Origin: Flectobacillus sp.
GTDB taxonomy: Bacteria; Bacteroidota; Bacteroidia; Cytophagales; Spirosomataceae
Direction of reading: 5' to 3'
NCBI GenBank assembly: GCA_029865665.1
Contig: JARXAV010000025.1
Coordinates: forward strand, 1 to 16,625
Length of the DNA: 16,625 nt
Shown here: positions 1 through 7,819 of the stretch, piece by piece
How the letters are laid out: every line of letters starts with the position of its first letter
How positions within the stretch are numbered: the first letter of the stretch is position 1
The notes under the pieces: generated by a model
Seen by the model: only the letters and a program-made list of their open reading frames with translations
Databases searched by the model: none
What the model was told of the DNA's origin: nothing
Translations under genes and position numbers: made by a program

Positions 1-1
1 A

Positions 2-169
2 AGGTTTGCAAATCCGTATTCAGAAATAAAGAAACAGTTTTCTTGCTTAGTAAGAGCAAAAATCCCAACAAAGCTATTCAATGCAAAATATATAAGTGCC
101 ATTGCTGCCTACGATCAAGGCGAACTTTTGAAAAAAGGTGGGGGCGTTTATTTGGGGGTGGTTTGGTAG
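2..169 (+). CDS. 3' end of an unidentified gene (partial at left edge)
   Basis: A reading frame is open from the window edge to a TAG at 167-169, giving about 55 residues. Up to about residue 46 it has ordinary protein-like composition (mixed Ala, Ile, Tyr, Glu and Lys, with a helix-like segment AKYISAIAAYDQGELLKK). The last dozen residues are Gly/Val-rich because the frame runs into a G-rich DNA tract. I do not recognise the family. The competing frame ending at 243 is Cys/Arg/Gly-rich and looks non-coding, which is why I prefer this one. It is also possible that the true C-terminus was changed by expansion of the G-rich tract. It lies on the same strand as the polysaccharide genes and ends about 138 bases before the first of them. 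Confidence 0.4.
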   Translation, partial: RFANPYSEIKKQFSCLVRAKIPTKLFNAKYISAIAAYDQGELLKKGGGVYLGVVW

Positions 170-178
170 GGGGTGGGG
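137..178 (+). other. G-rich tract, potential G-quadruplex
   Basis: Four runs of at least four G occur at 140-144, 154-158, 169-173 and 175-178, plus extra GG pairs, on the + strand. Connecting loops are 9, 10 and 1 bases, so an intramolecular quadruplex is possible but not ideal. Such G density is exceptional against the A+T-rich surroundings. It overlaps the end of the left-edge reading frame and lies about 130 bases upstream of the first cluster gene. Whether it acts in transcription, in recombination, or is merely a relic is unknown. Confidence 0.55.
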
Positions 179-307
179 TGTTATCTTCTGTAATGATTGC
201 CCAAAAGGATAGCTACATAGTGTTCTATAATAACTACAGGTAAGTTTAGTAAAGGTACTATTAGTATTGGATGTAAAAGAAGATAGAAATATAATATAAA
301 CCATACC

Positions 308-715
308 ATGAAAGAAATTGGAAAAATTATTAAATTTCCTAAGATTTTAGATGAAAGAGGTAATTTGTCTTTTATAGAGGAGAACAATCATATTCCCTTT
401 GAGATTAAAAGGTGCTATTGGATATATGATGTCCCAGGTGGTGAAGAAAGAGGGGGGCACTCTTACAGAACTTTACAAGAGTTAATTATTGCAATTTCAG
501 GAAGCTTTGATGTAGTGTTAGACGATGGTACTAGAAAAGAAAGAGTTTCATTGAATCGCTCGTATGATGGATTATTTATTCCAAAAGGGACATGGAGACA
601 CTTGGAAAACTTTTCAACGAACTCGCTCTGCTTAATAGTGGCAGACCAGCCTTACGATGCAAATGAATATATTAGAGATTATGAAGAATTTATTAACCAA
701 TTCAATGAAAAATAA
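308..715 (+). CDS. fdtA: FdtA/QdtA-like dTDP-sugar 3,4-ketoisomerase (copy 1, HxY variant)
   Basis: This 135-residue single-domain cupin is the size expected for sugar 3,4-ketoisomerases, which convert dTDP-4-keto-6-deoxy-D-glucose into a 3-keto-6-deoxyhexose for later 3-amination. Family hallmarks are the YDVPGGEERGGH segment (residues 40-51), the GSFDVVLDDG strand pair in the middle, and the closing YIRDYEEF. The usual GGHxH active-site pair reads GGHSY here: His51 is kept but the second His position is Tyr53. Activity or product specificity may therefore differ from the copy that follows. The ATG at 308 is chosen because family proteins begin just upstream of the GNL strand. The gene overlaps its paralogue by 11 bases, implying translational coupling. 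Whether the product is the gluco or galacto 3-keto sugar cannot be read from the sequence. Confidence 0.85.
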   Translation: MKEIGKIIKFPKILDERGNLSFIEENNHIPFEIKRCYWIYDVPGGEERGGHSYRTLQELIIAISGSFDVVLDDGTRKERVSLNRSYDGLFIPKGTWRHLENFSTNSLCLIVADQPYDANEYIRDYEEFINQFNEK

Positions 716-1145
716 TTCAGTATTTGATTGCTCTGTAATTTATTTACCAAAGATTAAAAATCGTGCAGGAAATATAACTCCAGTTCATTCTGATATAGAA
801 ATACCTTTTAATATACAAAGAATATTTTATCTCTATGATATTCCTGGAGGTGAAAGTAGAGGTGGGCATTCTCATTTATTATGCCACCAATTTTTAGTTG
901 CTGCAAGTGGGAGCTTTGAAGTACTTTTAGATGATGGTAAAATTAAAAGAGTAGTTCAATTAAACCAACCCTATATTGGCTTACATGTTCCTCCAGGTAT
1001 ATGGGCATCAGAAATAAATTTTTCTGCTGGTTCTATATGTTTAGTATTTGCTTCTCATAAATATGATGAAGATGATTATGTAAGAGATTACAATTCTTTT
1101 TTAGAAATAAAACTCAATAATGATGCCCTATCATCCGCTATCTGA
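705..1145 (+). CDS. fdtA: FdtA/QdtA-like dTDP-sugar 3,4-ketoisomerase (copy 2, HxH)
   Basis: This is a second cupin ketoisomerase, clearly paralogous to the preceding gene. It shares the YDIPGGESRGGH segment, the GSFEVLLDDG strands and the ending YVRDYNSF. It keeps both active-site histidines in GGHSH (His55 and His57 from this start), the canonical FdtA/QdtA arrangement, so it is the better candidate for the working isomerase. The frame is open further upstream to 657, but that would add 16 residues and overlap the previous gene by 59 bases. The ATG at 705 gives the normal family length of 146 residues and an 11-base overlap. The last residues overlap the start of the acyltransferase gene, so the two are probably translationally coupled. 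The inferred pathway is dTDP-Fuc3NAc or dTDP-Qui3NAc synthesis. Confidence 0.87.
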   Translation: MKNNSVFDCSVIYLPKIKNRAGNITPVHSDIEIPFNIQRIFYLYDIPGGESRGGHSHLLCHQFLVAASGSFEVLLDDGKIKRVVQLNQPYIGLHVPPGIWASEINFSAGSICLVFASHKYDEDDYVRDYNSFLEIKLNNDALSSAI

Positions 1146-1662
1146 AGTCCAATCAATGAATATTGGAGAAAATACAAATGTATGGCAGTATTCTGTAATC
1201 TTGGCAGATGCCATTATTGGAGAAAAATGTAATATCAACTGTCATGTCTTTATAGAAAATGATGTAGTAGTTGGAAATAATGTTACTATTAAATCTGGGG
1301 TTCAGCTTTGGGATGGGCTAAGAATTGGGAACAATGTATTTATAGGGCCTAACGTAACTTTTACTAATAATTCATATCCACGTTCGAGAGAATACCCTAA
1401 AGAACATATCAGTGCAACAATAAAAGAAGGAGCGTCTATTGGTGCAAATTCTACTATTATTGGTAATATAGTGATTGGAAAATATGCCTTAATAGGTGCA
1501 GGTAGTGTATTGACAAAAGATGTGGGAGATTTTGAATTATGGTATGGAAATCCATGCCAACATAAGGGCTATGTATCTAAGAGTGGTAATGTTTTCAGTC
1601 TTGAGTTTCAAGATAAAGAAACAGGAATACAGTATTCTTTTGAAGAAATTTCAAATTTATAA
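1120..1662 (+). CDS. fdtC: FdtC/QdtC/WxcM-N-like sugar N-acyltransferase (left-handed beta-helix)
   Basis: The protein shows successive hexapeptide-repeat turns from about residue 14 to 140 (IGENTNVWQYSVI, IGEKCNINCHVFIEND, IGNNVFIGPNVTFTN), the signature of a left-handed parallel beta-helix acyltransferase. PRS followed by a short loop after the FTNN strand is typical of the subgroup that N-acetylates 3-amino-3,6-dideoxyhexoses on dTDP (FdtC, QdtC) and of the N-terminal domain of WxcM. Its position between a ketoisomerase and a DegT aminotransferase supports that role: transfer of an acyl group from acyl-CoA to the 3-amino group made by the next enzyme. Two ATGs, at 1120 and 1123, both overlap the upstream gene; the first is given. 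The acyl donor, acetyl or other, cannot be determined here. Confidence 0.85.
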   Translation: MMPYHPLSEVQSMNIGENTNVWQYSVILADAIIGEKCNINCHVFIENDVVVGNNVTIKSGVQLWDGLRIGNNVFIGPNVTFTNNSYPRSREYPKEHISATIKEGASIGANSTIIGNIVIGKYALIGAGSVLTKDVGDFELWYGNPCQHKGYVSKSGNVFSLEFQDKETGIQYSFEEISNL

Positions 1663-1713
1663 CTTTTTGCATATGTAGTGATAGATAACGAAATCTACAT
1701 TAAATTTTTTAAT

Positions 1714-2811
1714 ATGATTAAATTTTTAGATTTAAAGAATGTTAATTTACAGTATCAATTCGAATTGAAAGAGGCGTTTGATCGTGTTCTCAACTCTGGA
1801 TGGTTTATAATGGGGGAGGAATTGAAACAATTTGAGCACAGTTTTGCAAAATATTGTGGTACAAAACACGCTATAGGTGTTGCAAATGGATTAGATGCCC
1901 TAATATTGATCATTAGAGCATACAAAGAAATAGGTGTATTTAAAGATGGTGATGAAATTATCGTTCCATCTAATACATATATAGCAAGTATTTTGGCAAT
2001 TTCAGCTAATAATCTTGTCCCTATATTAGTCGAACCTAATATTTTAACTTATACCATCGACCCAACTTTAATTGAAGAAAAGATATCATCTAAGACTAAA
2101 GCCATATTACCTGTTCATTTGTATGGTCAATTGTGCGATATGAATTCAATTGTAGATATAGCTTTAAAATATAATCTAAAAATCATTGAAGATTGTGCTC
2201 AATCTCATGGAGCAAGATTTAATAATAAATATGCTGGAAATTTTGGAGATGCTGCTGGATTTAGTTTTTATCCAGGTAAAAATCTAGGGGCATTAGGTGA
2301 TGCAGGAGCGGTAACAACTAATGATGATGAATTGGCATCTTGTATAAAGGCATTATTGAATTATGGATCAACAGTTAAATATAAAAACCATTATAAAGGA
2401 GTTAATAGTCGTTTAGATGAATTGCAAGCTGCTTTATTAAGCGTTAAATTGAAAAATTTAGACCGAGAAACTAAAATAAGAAAAAGTATTGCAAATAGGT
2501 ATATTAATGAAATTAACAATTCTAAAATAATATTACCCAAAATCATTAGTCAAGAATCTCATGTGTGGCATTTATTCGTAGTAAGAACTGAGGATAGAAA
2601 TAGTTTACAAGAATATCTCACAACAAATAATATTCAAACAGTAATTCATTATCCTATACCACCGCATCGACAAAAAGCTTATCAAGAGCTCAATCATTTA
2701 TCATTCCCAATTTCTGAAAAGATTCATGATGAAGTTTTAAGTTTACCTTTAAGTCCTGTTATGACTATCGAAGATATTAATGAAGTAATTAGAGTTATCA
2801 ACTTATACTAA
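1714..2811 (+). CDS. fdtB: FdtB/QdtB-like PLP sugar aminotransferase (DegT/DnrJ/EryC1)
   Basis: This 365-residue protein is a pyridoxal-phosphate aminotransferase of the DegT/DnrJ/EryC1/StrS family. The cofactor-binding features are visible: [11 protein letters not shown] with Asp160 and Gln163, and [18 protein letters not shown] with the Schiff-base Lys189. It carries a Gly-rich N-terminal region (GVANGLDAL) and a C-terminal [10 protein letters not shown] segment typical of the 3-aminating subgroup. It should aminate C3 of the dTDP-3-keto-6-deoxyhexose produced by the upstream isomerases. The frame stays open to a GTG at 1678, but the ATG at 1714 gives the family N-terminus (MIKFLDLK) and leaves a 51-base gap after the acyltransferase. 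Only one aminotransferase serves the two ketoisomerases. Confidence 0.92.
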   Translation: MIKFLDLKNVNLQYQFELKEAFDRVLNSGWFIMGEELKQFEHSFAKYCGTKHAIGVANGLDALILIIRAYKEIGVFKDGDEIIVPSNTYIASILAISANNLVPILVEPNILTYTIDPTLIEEKISSKTKAILPVHLYGQLCDMNSIVDIALKYNLKIIEDCAQSHGARFNNKYAGNFGDAAGFSFYPGKNLGALGDAGAVTTNDDELASCIKALLNYGSTVKYKNHYKGVNSRLDELQAALLSVKLKNLDRETKIRKSIANRYINEINNSKIILPKIISQESHVWHLFVVRTEDRNSLQEYLTTNNIQTVIHYPIPPHRQKAYQELNHLSFPISEKIHDEVLSLPLSPVMTIEDINEVIRVINLY

Positions 2812-2813
2812 TA

Positions 2814-4064
2814 TTGAAATTAATAAAAACATCTCTTTTTTCCGCTATAATTACTCTTATTAAAATTAGTTCTGGTTTTATTGTAAGTAAAGTTGTAGCA
2901 ATAATAACAGGACCTTCTGGAGTAGCGTTGATAGGGCAGTTTATGAATTTCATAACTGTCATTTTAACATTTTCCAATGGAGGTATCAATAATGGGGTTG
3001 TTAAGTACACTGCAGAGTTTGAAAATGATGATGCTAAATTGAAAAATTTATTTAGTACATCTTTAAGGATTAGTATTTATTGTTCGTTAGTAATAGGTGT
3101 ATTCTTAATATTACTAGACTCAACAATATCGTTGTGGATATTTAATACAACTGTTTATAATAACATAGTTAAGACATTAGGAATTACTATAATTCTTTAT
3201 TCAATAAATTCATTATTGATTGCTATCTTAAATGGGAAAAAACAACTAAAAAGTTTTACAATTGTAAATATATTAGGAAGTATAATAAGTCTAATATTTA
3301 CTTTGGTATTAGTCTATTTTTATAAAGTGGAAGGGGCATTATATTCATTAGTTCTTTCTCAATCCATCATTTTTTTTGTTACTTTAATTATTTTTGTTAA
3401 AAGTCAATGGTTTTCATGGCAATATTTTGGAAGATATTTTGATAAAGCTATTGCTTTAAAGTTAGGTCAGTATAGTTTAATGGCAATTGCTACAGCCTTA
3501 ACTATACCCATATCCCAGATATTAATAAGGAAAATGATAATTGAGAAATTAGGTATAGATGATGCAGGGTATTGGCAAGGTATGATGAAAATATCAGACG
3601 GGTATTTAATGATAGTCACAACTTCATTAAATACCTATTATTTACCAAAATTATCTTCTCTTAAGGAAGATAAAGACATTCAAAAAGAGATACTTGATGG
3701 TTATAAAATTATCCTACCTATAGTATTTTTGGGTTGTATTATAATTTATTACTTACGCTTTTTTATTATTGATACACTATATACCCCAGCATTTAGAGAA
3801 ATGGAGAAGCTGTTTATTTTCCAACTTTTAGGCGATTTTTTTAAAATTGCAGCCTGGATTTTAGCCTATTTAATGATGGCAAAAGCAATGATAAAGACAT
3901 ATATAATAACTGAAATTATATTCAATATTACTTATGTTGCTGCAAGTTATATGTTCATTGATTATTTTCAATTACAAGGAGTAACAATAGTATTTTTCAT
4001 AAATTATACTTTGTATTTCCTTCTTATGATCTTTATATTTAGAAAAATATTATTTATAAAATGA
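2814..4064 (+). CDS. wzx: Wzx-type O-antigen flippase
   Basis: This 416-residue, highly hydrophobic protein has about twelve predicted membrane-spanning stretches and belongs to the MOP/polysaccharide transporter group. The N-terminal pattern, a Lys-rich start followed by SGFIVSKVVAIITGPSGVA and GQFMNF, is like WzxE-type O-antigen translocases. Its role is to flip the undecaprenyl-diphosphate-linked repeat unit across the inner membrane. The start is a TTG two bases after the aminotransferase stop. It is accepted because the family N-terminus begins there and no suitable ATG lies before the conserved first helix. The 3' end overlaps the next glycosyltransferase in an ATGA junction. The repeat unit carried is likely the one made by this cluster, as is usual for Wzx. 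Confidence 0.88.
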   Translation: MKLIKTSLFSAIITLIKISSGFIVSKVVAIITGPSGVALIGQFMNFITVILTFSNGGINNGVVKYTAEFENDDAKLKNLFSTSLRISIYCSLVIGVFLILLDSTISLWIFNTTVYNNIVKTLGITIILYSINSLLIAILNGKKQLKSFTIVNILGSIISLIFTLVLVYFYKVEGALYSLVLSQSIIFFVTLIIFVKSQWFSWQYFGRYFDKAIALKLGQYSLMAIATALTIPISQILIRKMIIEKLGIDDAGYWQGMMKISDGYLMIVTTSLNTYYLPKLSSLKEDKDIQKEILDGYKIILPIVFLGCIIIYYLRFFIIDTLYTPAFREMEKLFIFQLLGDFFKIAAWILAYLMMAKAMIKTYIITEIIFNITYVAASYMFIDYFQLQGVTIVFFINYTLYFLLMIFIFRKILFIK

Positions 4065-5137
4065 AAATAGTTATACCGGTTACAGGTTTTGGTAAATCAG
4101 GAGGTTACAGAGTTTTATCTCAATTAGCAAATTATTGGATTAGGAAAGGGCATCAGGTTACGTTTATTTCCCACGTAAAGTCAATGGCTGTATACTTTCC
4201 AACAGATGCTGAAATAATTTGGGTTGATAACGCTGGAAATAAATGTGATTTTGAAGACCATGAAAAGTTTGCTAACAAAACAGGATTAAAACAGTTTCTC
4301 AATACATTAAATTCATTGAGGATTGCTTTAAATAAATACTGTGAAGGTTATGATGTAATACTTGCGAATCATTCTTTTACAGCTTATTCTGTTCTTTTTT
4401 CTAAAATTTCTGGAAGAAAATATTATTATATTCAAGCTTATGAACCAGAGTACTATAGACTATTAGGTGGATTAAAAAACAATGCTTTTTCTTTAATGGC
4501 TTATTTTACCTATTATTTGCCTCTAATTAAAATTGTTAATTCTCCATTATATTTTAATTATAAAAATATTTTATCTGAAGAGTATGTATACCCAGGTATT
4601 GATTTAAGTGTGTTTCGTAATAAAGGGAGACACTTAAATCATTCTCCTTTGCGTTTAGGTGTAATTGGTAGAAGTGAAGTGTATAAGGGAACAAAATATG
4701 TATACGATGCTTTTGAAAAGCTAAGAAAAGAGATAGACGTAGAACTATGGGTCGCATTTGGAGATACAGATAAGTATGATAAAAATATTAAGTATATGAA
4801 TCCTAATTCTGATATAGAACTTTCAAATTTTTATCAAGAAATAGATATACTAATTGCAGCCGGTACTGTACAAATAGGTGCAGTGCATTATCCTGTTATT
4901 GAGGCAATGGCTTGTGGTACACCTGTTATAAATACTGGATATTATCCATCGAATAATAATAATTCGTGGATAGTACCTATTCATAATTCCGATAAAATAG
5001 TGGAGGCGGTAAAGTTTTTATTAAGTGATGAAAATATAACAAAAAGAAAGAATTTAGCACTAGATAATATACAAGAGTTCGAATGGGAAGTTGTTTCCGA
5101 AAAAATGATACAGATATTCTTGAAAAATAAATCATAA
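4061..5137 (+). CDS. Glycosyltransferase, GT-B fold, family 4-like
   Basis: This 358-residue protein has the two-domain layout of GT4 retaining glycosyltransferases. The N-terminal Rossmann-like half begins IPVTGFGKSGGYRVLSQLA. A C-terminal nucleotide-sugar-binding half starts near LGVIGRSEVYKGTK (about residues 199-212). The donor-site acidic motif YPVIEAMACGTPVI places Glu281 where the family usually has a conserved Glu. The general pattern recalls rhamnosyltransferases of the WsaF kind, but acceptor and donor cannot be assigned. No signal peptide or membrane helix is evident, so it likely acts on the cytoplasmic face of the inner membrane. It overlaps wzx by four bases (ATGA), implying coupled translation. 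Confidence 0.82.
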   Translation: MKIVIPVTGFGKSGGYRVLSQLANYWIRKGHQVTFISHVKSMAVYFPTDAEIIWVDNAGNKCDFEDHEKFANKTGLKQFLNTLNSLRIALNKYCEGYDVILANHSFTAYSVLFSKISGRKYYYIQAYEPEYYRLLGGLKNNAFSLMAYFTYYLPLIKIVNSPLYFNYKNILSEEYVYPGIDLSVFRNKGRHLNHSPLRLGVIGRSEVYKGTKYVYDAFEKLRKEIDVELWVAFGDTDKYDKNIKYMNPNSDIELSNFYQEIDILIAAGTVQIGAVHYPVIEAMACGTPVINTGYYPSNNNNSWIVPIHNSDKIVEAVKFLLSDENITKRKNLALDNIQEFEWEVVSEKMIQIFLKNKS

Positions 5138-5156
5138 TATTCTCCCTAATTTTGCA

Positions 5157-6017
5157 ATGAAACACTTTAATAATCATTCACAATTTTACGATAATTTGAT
5201 AGTAGTTATAGTACTTTATAATTTAGATATACTAGAAAGTGAAACATATAAAACTCTTTTGTCAAATGCACATAATATGAAGGAACTCAAATATGTGTTA
5301 TTTATTTATGATAATAGTTCAAAAGCTTCTCAAAATGCTCTCTATGATAGTAATTCGATTTATTATATACATGATTCTTCAAATCCGGGTGTCGGTAAAG
5401 CCTATAATTCAGCCGCTAATTTAGGAATGAAATTAAATAAAAAATGGATTTTACTTTTAGATCAAGACACTTCTTTCCCACTAGGAGCACTAGATAGGTA
5501 TGCTGCCACAGTCGCTACTTTTCCTCAAATTGATTTGTTCTGTCCAATTTTGAAGACAGATAGAGGTAATATATTTTCTCCAAGTATCTATAAATTTCAA
5601 AGAGGTTTTCAAATGCGTAATATATGTATTGGAGAGAATCGTCTTGAAAAAATATCTCCGGTAAATAGTGGATTACTCATAAATTTAAAATTATTTAGAG
5701 ATGTTGATGGATATAATGAGCAAATACCTTTAGACTTTAGCGACTTTTTCTTTATTGAAAAAGTAAGAAAGATGATTGATAGGTTTGTTGTTTTAAATAT
5801 TGTATGTATCCATTCTATTTCGAATGATGTAAATTCTTCTGTAGAATCAAGTCTGAAACGTTTCAAAGCATATTGTGTAGGCTCAGTTGAAATAGGACGA
5901 TATAATGGAATCAAAGGCATATTATTTTCATACTTAAATATAGTACTAAGAGCAACTATATTAACAATTAGGTATAAAACATTTATTTTTTACAAAATGC
6001 TTTTGAAAAAAAGATGA
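5157..6017 (+). CDS. Glycosyltransferase family 2, rhamnosyltransferase-like
   Basis: This 286-residue protein has a GT-A fold. The N-terminal strand LIVVIVLYN leads to the nucleotide-contact segment IYDNSS (residues 50-55). NPGVGKAYNSAANLG is a sugar-donor region typical of WbbL-type rhamnosyltransferases. The metal-binding D-x-D is Asp102-Gln-Asp104 in LLLDQDTS. A later PLDFSDFFF segment matches the place where these enzymes carry an acidic catalytic cluster. The last 40 residues are hydrophobic and Lys-capped, suggesting membrane association. It is separated from the preceding gene by 19 bases and overlaps the polymerase gene by an ATGA. The donor is plausibly dTDP-rhamnose or another dTDP-deoxyhexose from this cluster; this is inference. 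Confidence 0.83.
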   Translation: MKHFNNHSQFYDNLIVVIVLYNLDILESETYKTLLSNAHNMKELKYVLFIYDNSSKASQNALYDSNSIYYIHDSSNPGVGKAYNSAANLGMKLNKKWILLLDQDTSFPLGALDRYAATVATFPQIDLFCPILKTDRGNIFSPSIYKFQRGFQMRNICIGENRLEKISPVNSGLLINLKLFRDVDGYNEQIPLDFSDFFFIEKVRKMIDRFVVLNIVCIHSISNDVNSSVESSLKRFKAYCVGSVEIGRYNGIKGILFSYLNIVLRATILTIRYKTFIFYKMLLKKR

Positions 6018-7090
6018 AAATATCATTATATGACATAATAGCATTGTTTTTCATATTATTTGCATTCATTGTTTTCGAGTTTGTAGCTAAGGATGATATA
6101 TATACAGCTACTGATACCTACCAAAATAATGGATTTAGATTATATGCTGATCATCCAACGTATGTAAATGCCTATTTATATATGGATAATTTTATTGAAC
6201 TAGTTCTGCTGCGTCCTAACTTTCTTGGACCAATTTTGGTTATTTGGTTATGTAATAATAATTTAAGTTTGATATTTTTATTTAATAGTACTCTATTTTT
6301 GATTAGTATCTACATCTTTAAGCAATATTATGAAAATACTATAAATAGTATTTTATATTTATTATTAACGATTTTAAATCCAATACTGATTGTAAGTTTA
6401 TTTTCTGCAAATAAAGAAATTTTTACTTTATTATCTTCTACTCTATTTATTATCGCTATAGATAGGAAAAATATACGGTTTTTGATGCTATCTTTTATAA
6501 TTGGACTTTTTGCAAGAAAGGAATTGTCTGTATTCTTTATTATGATGTATATGATATTTAATATTAATTTTAAATGGTATAATTATAAGTTATTGATAAT
6601 CATTAGTATAATTATAGGAATATCATTCTTAGATAACTATATAAATAATACATTTCAAGTAATTGGAGAATATTTGAGAGAAAGTGAAGAAACTACCAAA
6701 AATTCCGATTCAGGAGGTCTGATAAACAATTTGAACGATTTACAGTATAAATTTGGTTATTGGCTTGTCTTTGTGCCAAAGGTTATGCTTAATCTATTTG
6801 GTTCAATTTTTAAGATCAATCTCCTTTTCGATTTAAACGATGTGTACAACAATATTATTATTACTATTCAATCTATATTATTTTTATTTTTAATACCTTT
6901 AGTAGTAATTAAAGTTATGCAATCAGATTCATATATGTACAGAAAACTTTTCTTTTCTTTTTTGATATTTTGTATTTTCTTCTCCTTTATACCGATTGTA
7001 CAAAATAGATATTTTTATCCTTGTTACATACTATTAATTGGAATAGTATGCATTAATCCAACGTCTAAATATAATTCAAACTTACCCTAA
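6014..7090 (+). CDS. wzy: Wzy-like O-antigen polymerase (multi-pass membrane protein)
   Basis: This 358-residue protein has roughly nine to eleven hydrophobic helices. A hydrophilic loop of about 35 residues (around GEYLRESEETTKNSDSGG) divides it, as in EpsG/Wzy-type polymerases with a large periplasmic loop. Sequence conservation in this group is poor, so the call rests on topology, on position among glycosyltransferases just after wzx, and on the lack of any other polymerase candidate in the cluster. Segments such as PNFLGPILVIWL and FSANKEIFTLLSS resemble the recurring polar-in-membrane positions of such proteins. It would join flipped repeat units at the periplasmic face. It abuts the next gene with no intervening base. 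Base composition is among the lowest G+C in the window. Confidence 0.7.
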   Translation: MKISLYDIIALFFILFAFIVFEFVAKDDIYTATDTYQNNGFRLYADHPTYVNAYLYMDNFIELVLLRPNFLGPILVIWLCNNNLSLIFLFNSTLFLISIYIFKQYYENTINSILYLLLTILNPILIVSLFSANKEIFTLLSSTLFIIAIDRKNIRFLMLSFIIGLFARKELSVFFIMMYMIFNINFKWYNYKLLIIISIIIGISFLDNYINNTFQVIGEYLRESEETTKNSDSGGLINNLNDLQYKFGYWLVFVPKVMLNLFGSIFKINLLFDLNDVYNNIIITIQSILFLFLIPLVVIKVMQSDSYMYRKLFFSFLIFCIFFSFIPIVQNRYFYPCYILLIGIVCINPTSKYNSNLP

Positions 7091-7798
7091 ATGAAAATTT
7101 CAGTTTGCATAGCAACATACAACGGTGAAAAATATATTAGAGAGCAATTAGACTCTATTCTGAAACAACTAGGAGAGAATGATGAAGTTATCATTTCAGA
7201 TGACTCTTCTTGCGATAAGACTGTATCCTTAATAAATGAATATAATGATAAAAGGATCAAAGTGCTCTTAAATCAAGTCTTTAAAAATGCAATATTTAAT
7301 TTTGAGAATGCATTAAAGTATGCTACTGGAGATTACATTTTTTTATCTGACCAAGATGATATATGGTTAGAGGGAAGGGTTAATCATATGATTGATGAAT
7401 TAAAGAATGTAGATATGGTTGTATGTGATCATAGTGTAATTGACGAAAAAAAAGAGGTATTAATTGACTCTTATTTTAAGAATATACCTTCAGGTCCAGG
7501 TATAATAAAAAACCTTTTTAAAAACACTTATTATGGATGCTGTATGGCATTCAGAAAAGAAATTCTTACCAAAGCATTACCTTTTCCCAAAGATATCCCA
7601 ATGCATGACATTTGGTTAGGTTTTGTAGCAGATCTTTATTTTAAGTCTTCTTTTATTAATGTTGTATATACAATGTATCGTAAGCACGATAGGAATGTTT
7701 CAATTGCGACAGAACTTAAAAGCAATAATGGCATAATTAAAAAATTAATATACCGAATTAATATCATTAAATATCTTCCATTATTAATGAGGAGATAG
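7091..7798 (+). CDS. Glycosyltransferase family 2, short form
   Basis: This 235-residue GT-A enzyme has a textbook N-terminus (SVCIATYNGEKYIREQLDSI), a nucleotide-contact DD pair in VIISDDSSCDKT (Asp37, Asp38), and the metal site Asp87-Gln-Asp-Asp90 followed by IW. MHDIWLGFVA near residue 171 and the later YRKHDRN segment are features of the subgroup often annotated as alpha-1,3-rhamnosyltransferases. That subgroup commonly runs to more than 280 residues, so this copy may lack the usual C-terminal helices, although the catalytic motifs are intact. The ATG follows the polymerase stop directly, so reinitiation is likely. Sugar specificity is unknown. Confidence 0.84.
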   Translation: MKISVCIATYNGEKYIREQLDSILKQLGENDEVIISDDSSCDKTVSLINEYNDKRIKVLLNQVFKNAIFNFENALKYATGDYIFLSDQDDIWLEGRVNHMIDELKNVDMVVCDHSVIDEKKEVLIDSYFKNIPSGPGIIKNLFKNTYYGCCMAFRKEILTKALPFPKDIPMHDIWLGFVADLYFKSSFINVVYTMYRKHDRNVSIATELKSNNGIIKKLIYRINIIKYLPLLMRR

Positions 7799-7819
7799 AT
7801 TCCTAATATAATTAAGATA

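Noticed and set aside
43..243. Open frame of 66 residues upstream of the cluster
   Set aside because: Its translation is rich in Cys, Arg and Gly only because of the G-rich tract, and another frame of the same DNA (2-169) looks more protein-like.
267..295. TTG plus TATAAT as a promoter for the operon
   Set aside because: It mixes a Bacteroidota -33 with a sigma70-type -10 and has no TTTG in the -7 element; too weak to annotate.
657..704. Upstream ATG extension of the second ketoisomerase
   Set aside because: It would add 16 residues entirely within the preceding gene and beyond the usual family N-terminus; the ATG at 705 is better placed.
1675..1705. TGTAG/CTACA inverted repeat before the aminotransferase
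   Set aside because: Only five pairs with a long loop and no T tract; likely chance in A+T-rich DNA.
1678..1713. GTG start for the aminotransferase
   Set aside because: The extra 12 residues have no counterpart in the family, whose proteins begin near MIKFLDLK at 1714.
5147..5154. TAATTTTG, a match to the -7 element TAnnTTTG
   Set aside because: The nearest upstream TTG is 24 bases away, outside the usual spacing, and the start point would fall inside the following gene.
5609..5920. 103-residue minus-strand open frame
   Set aside because: It lies wholly inside the glycosyltransferase at 5157-6017, which has clear catalytic motifs; it is a shadow frame.
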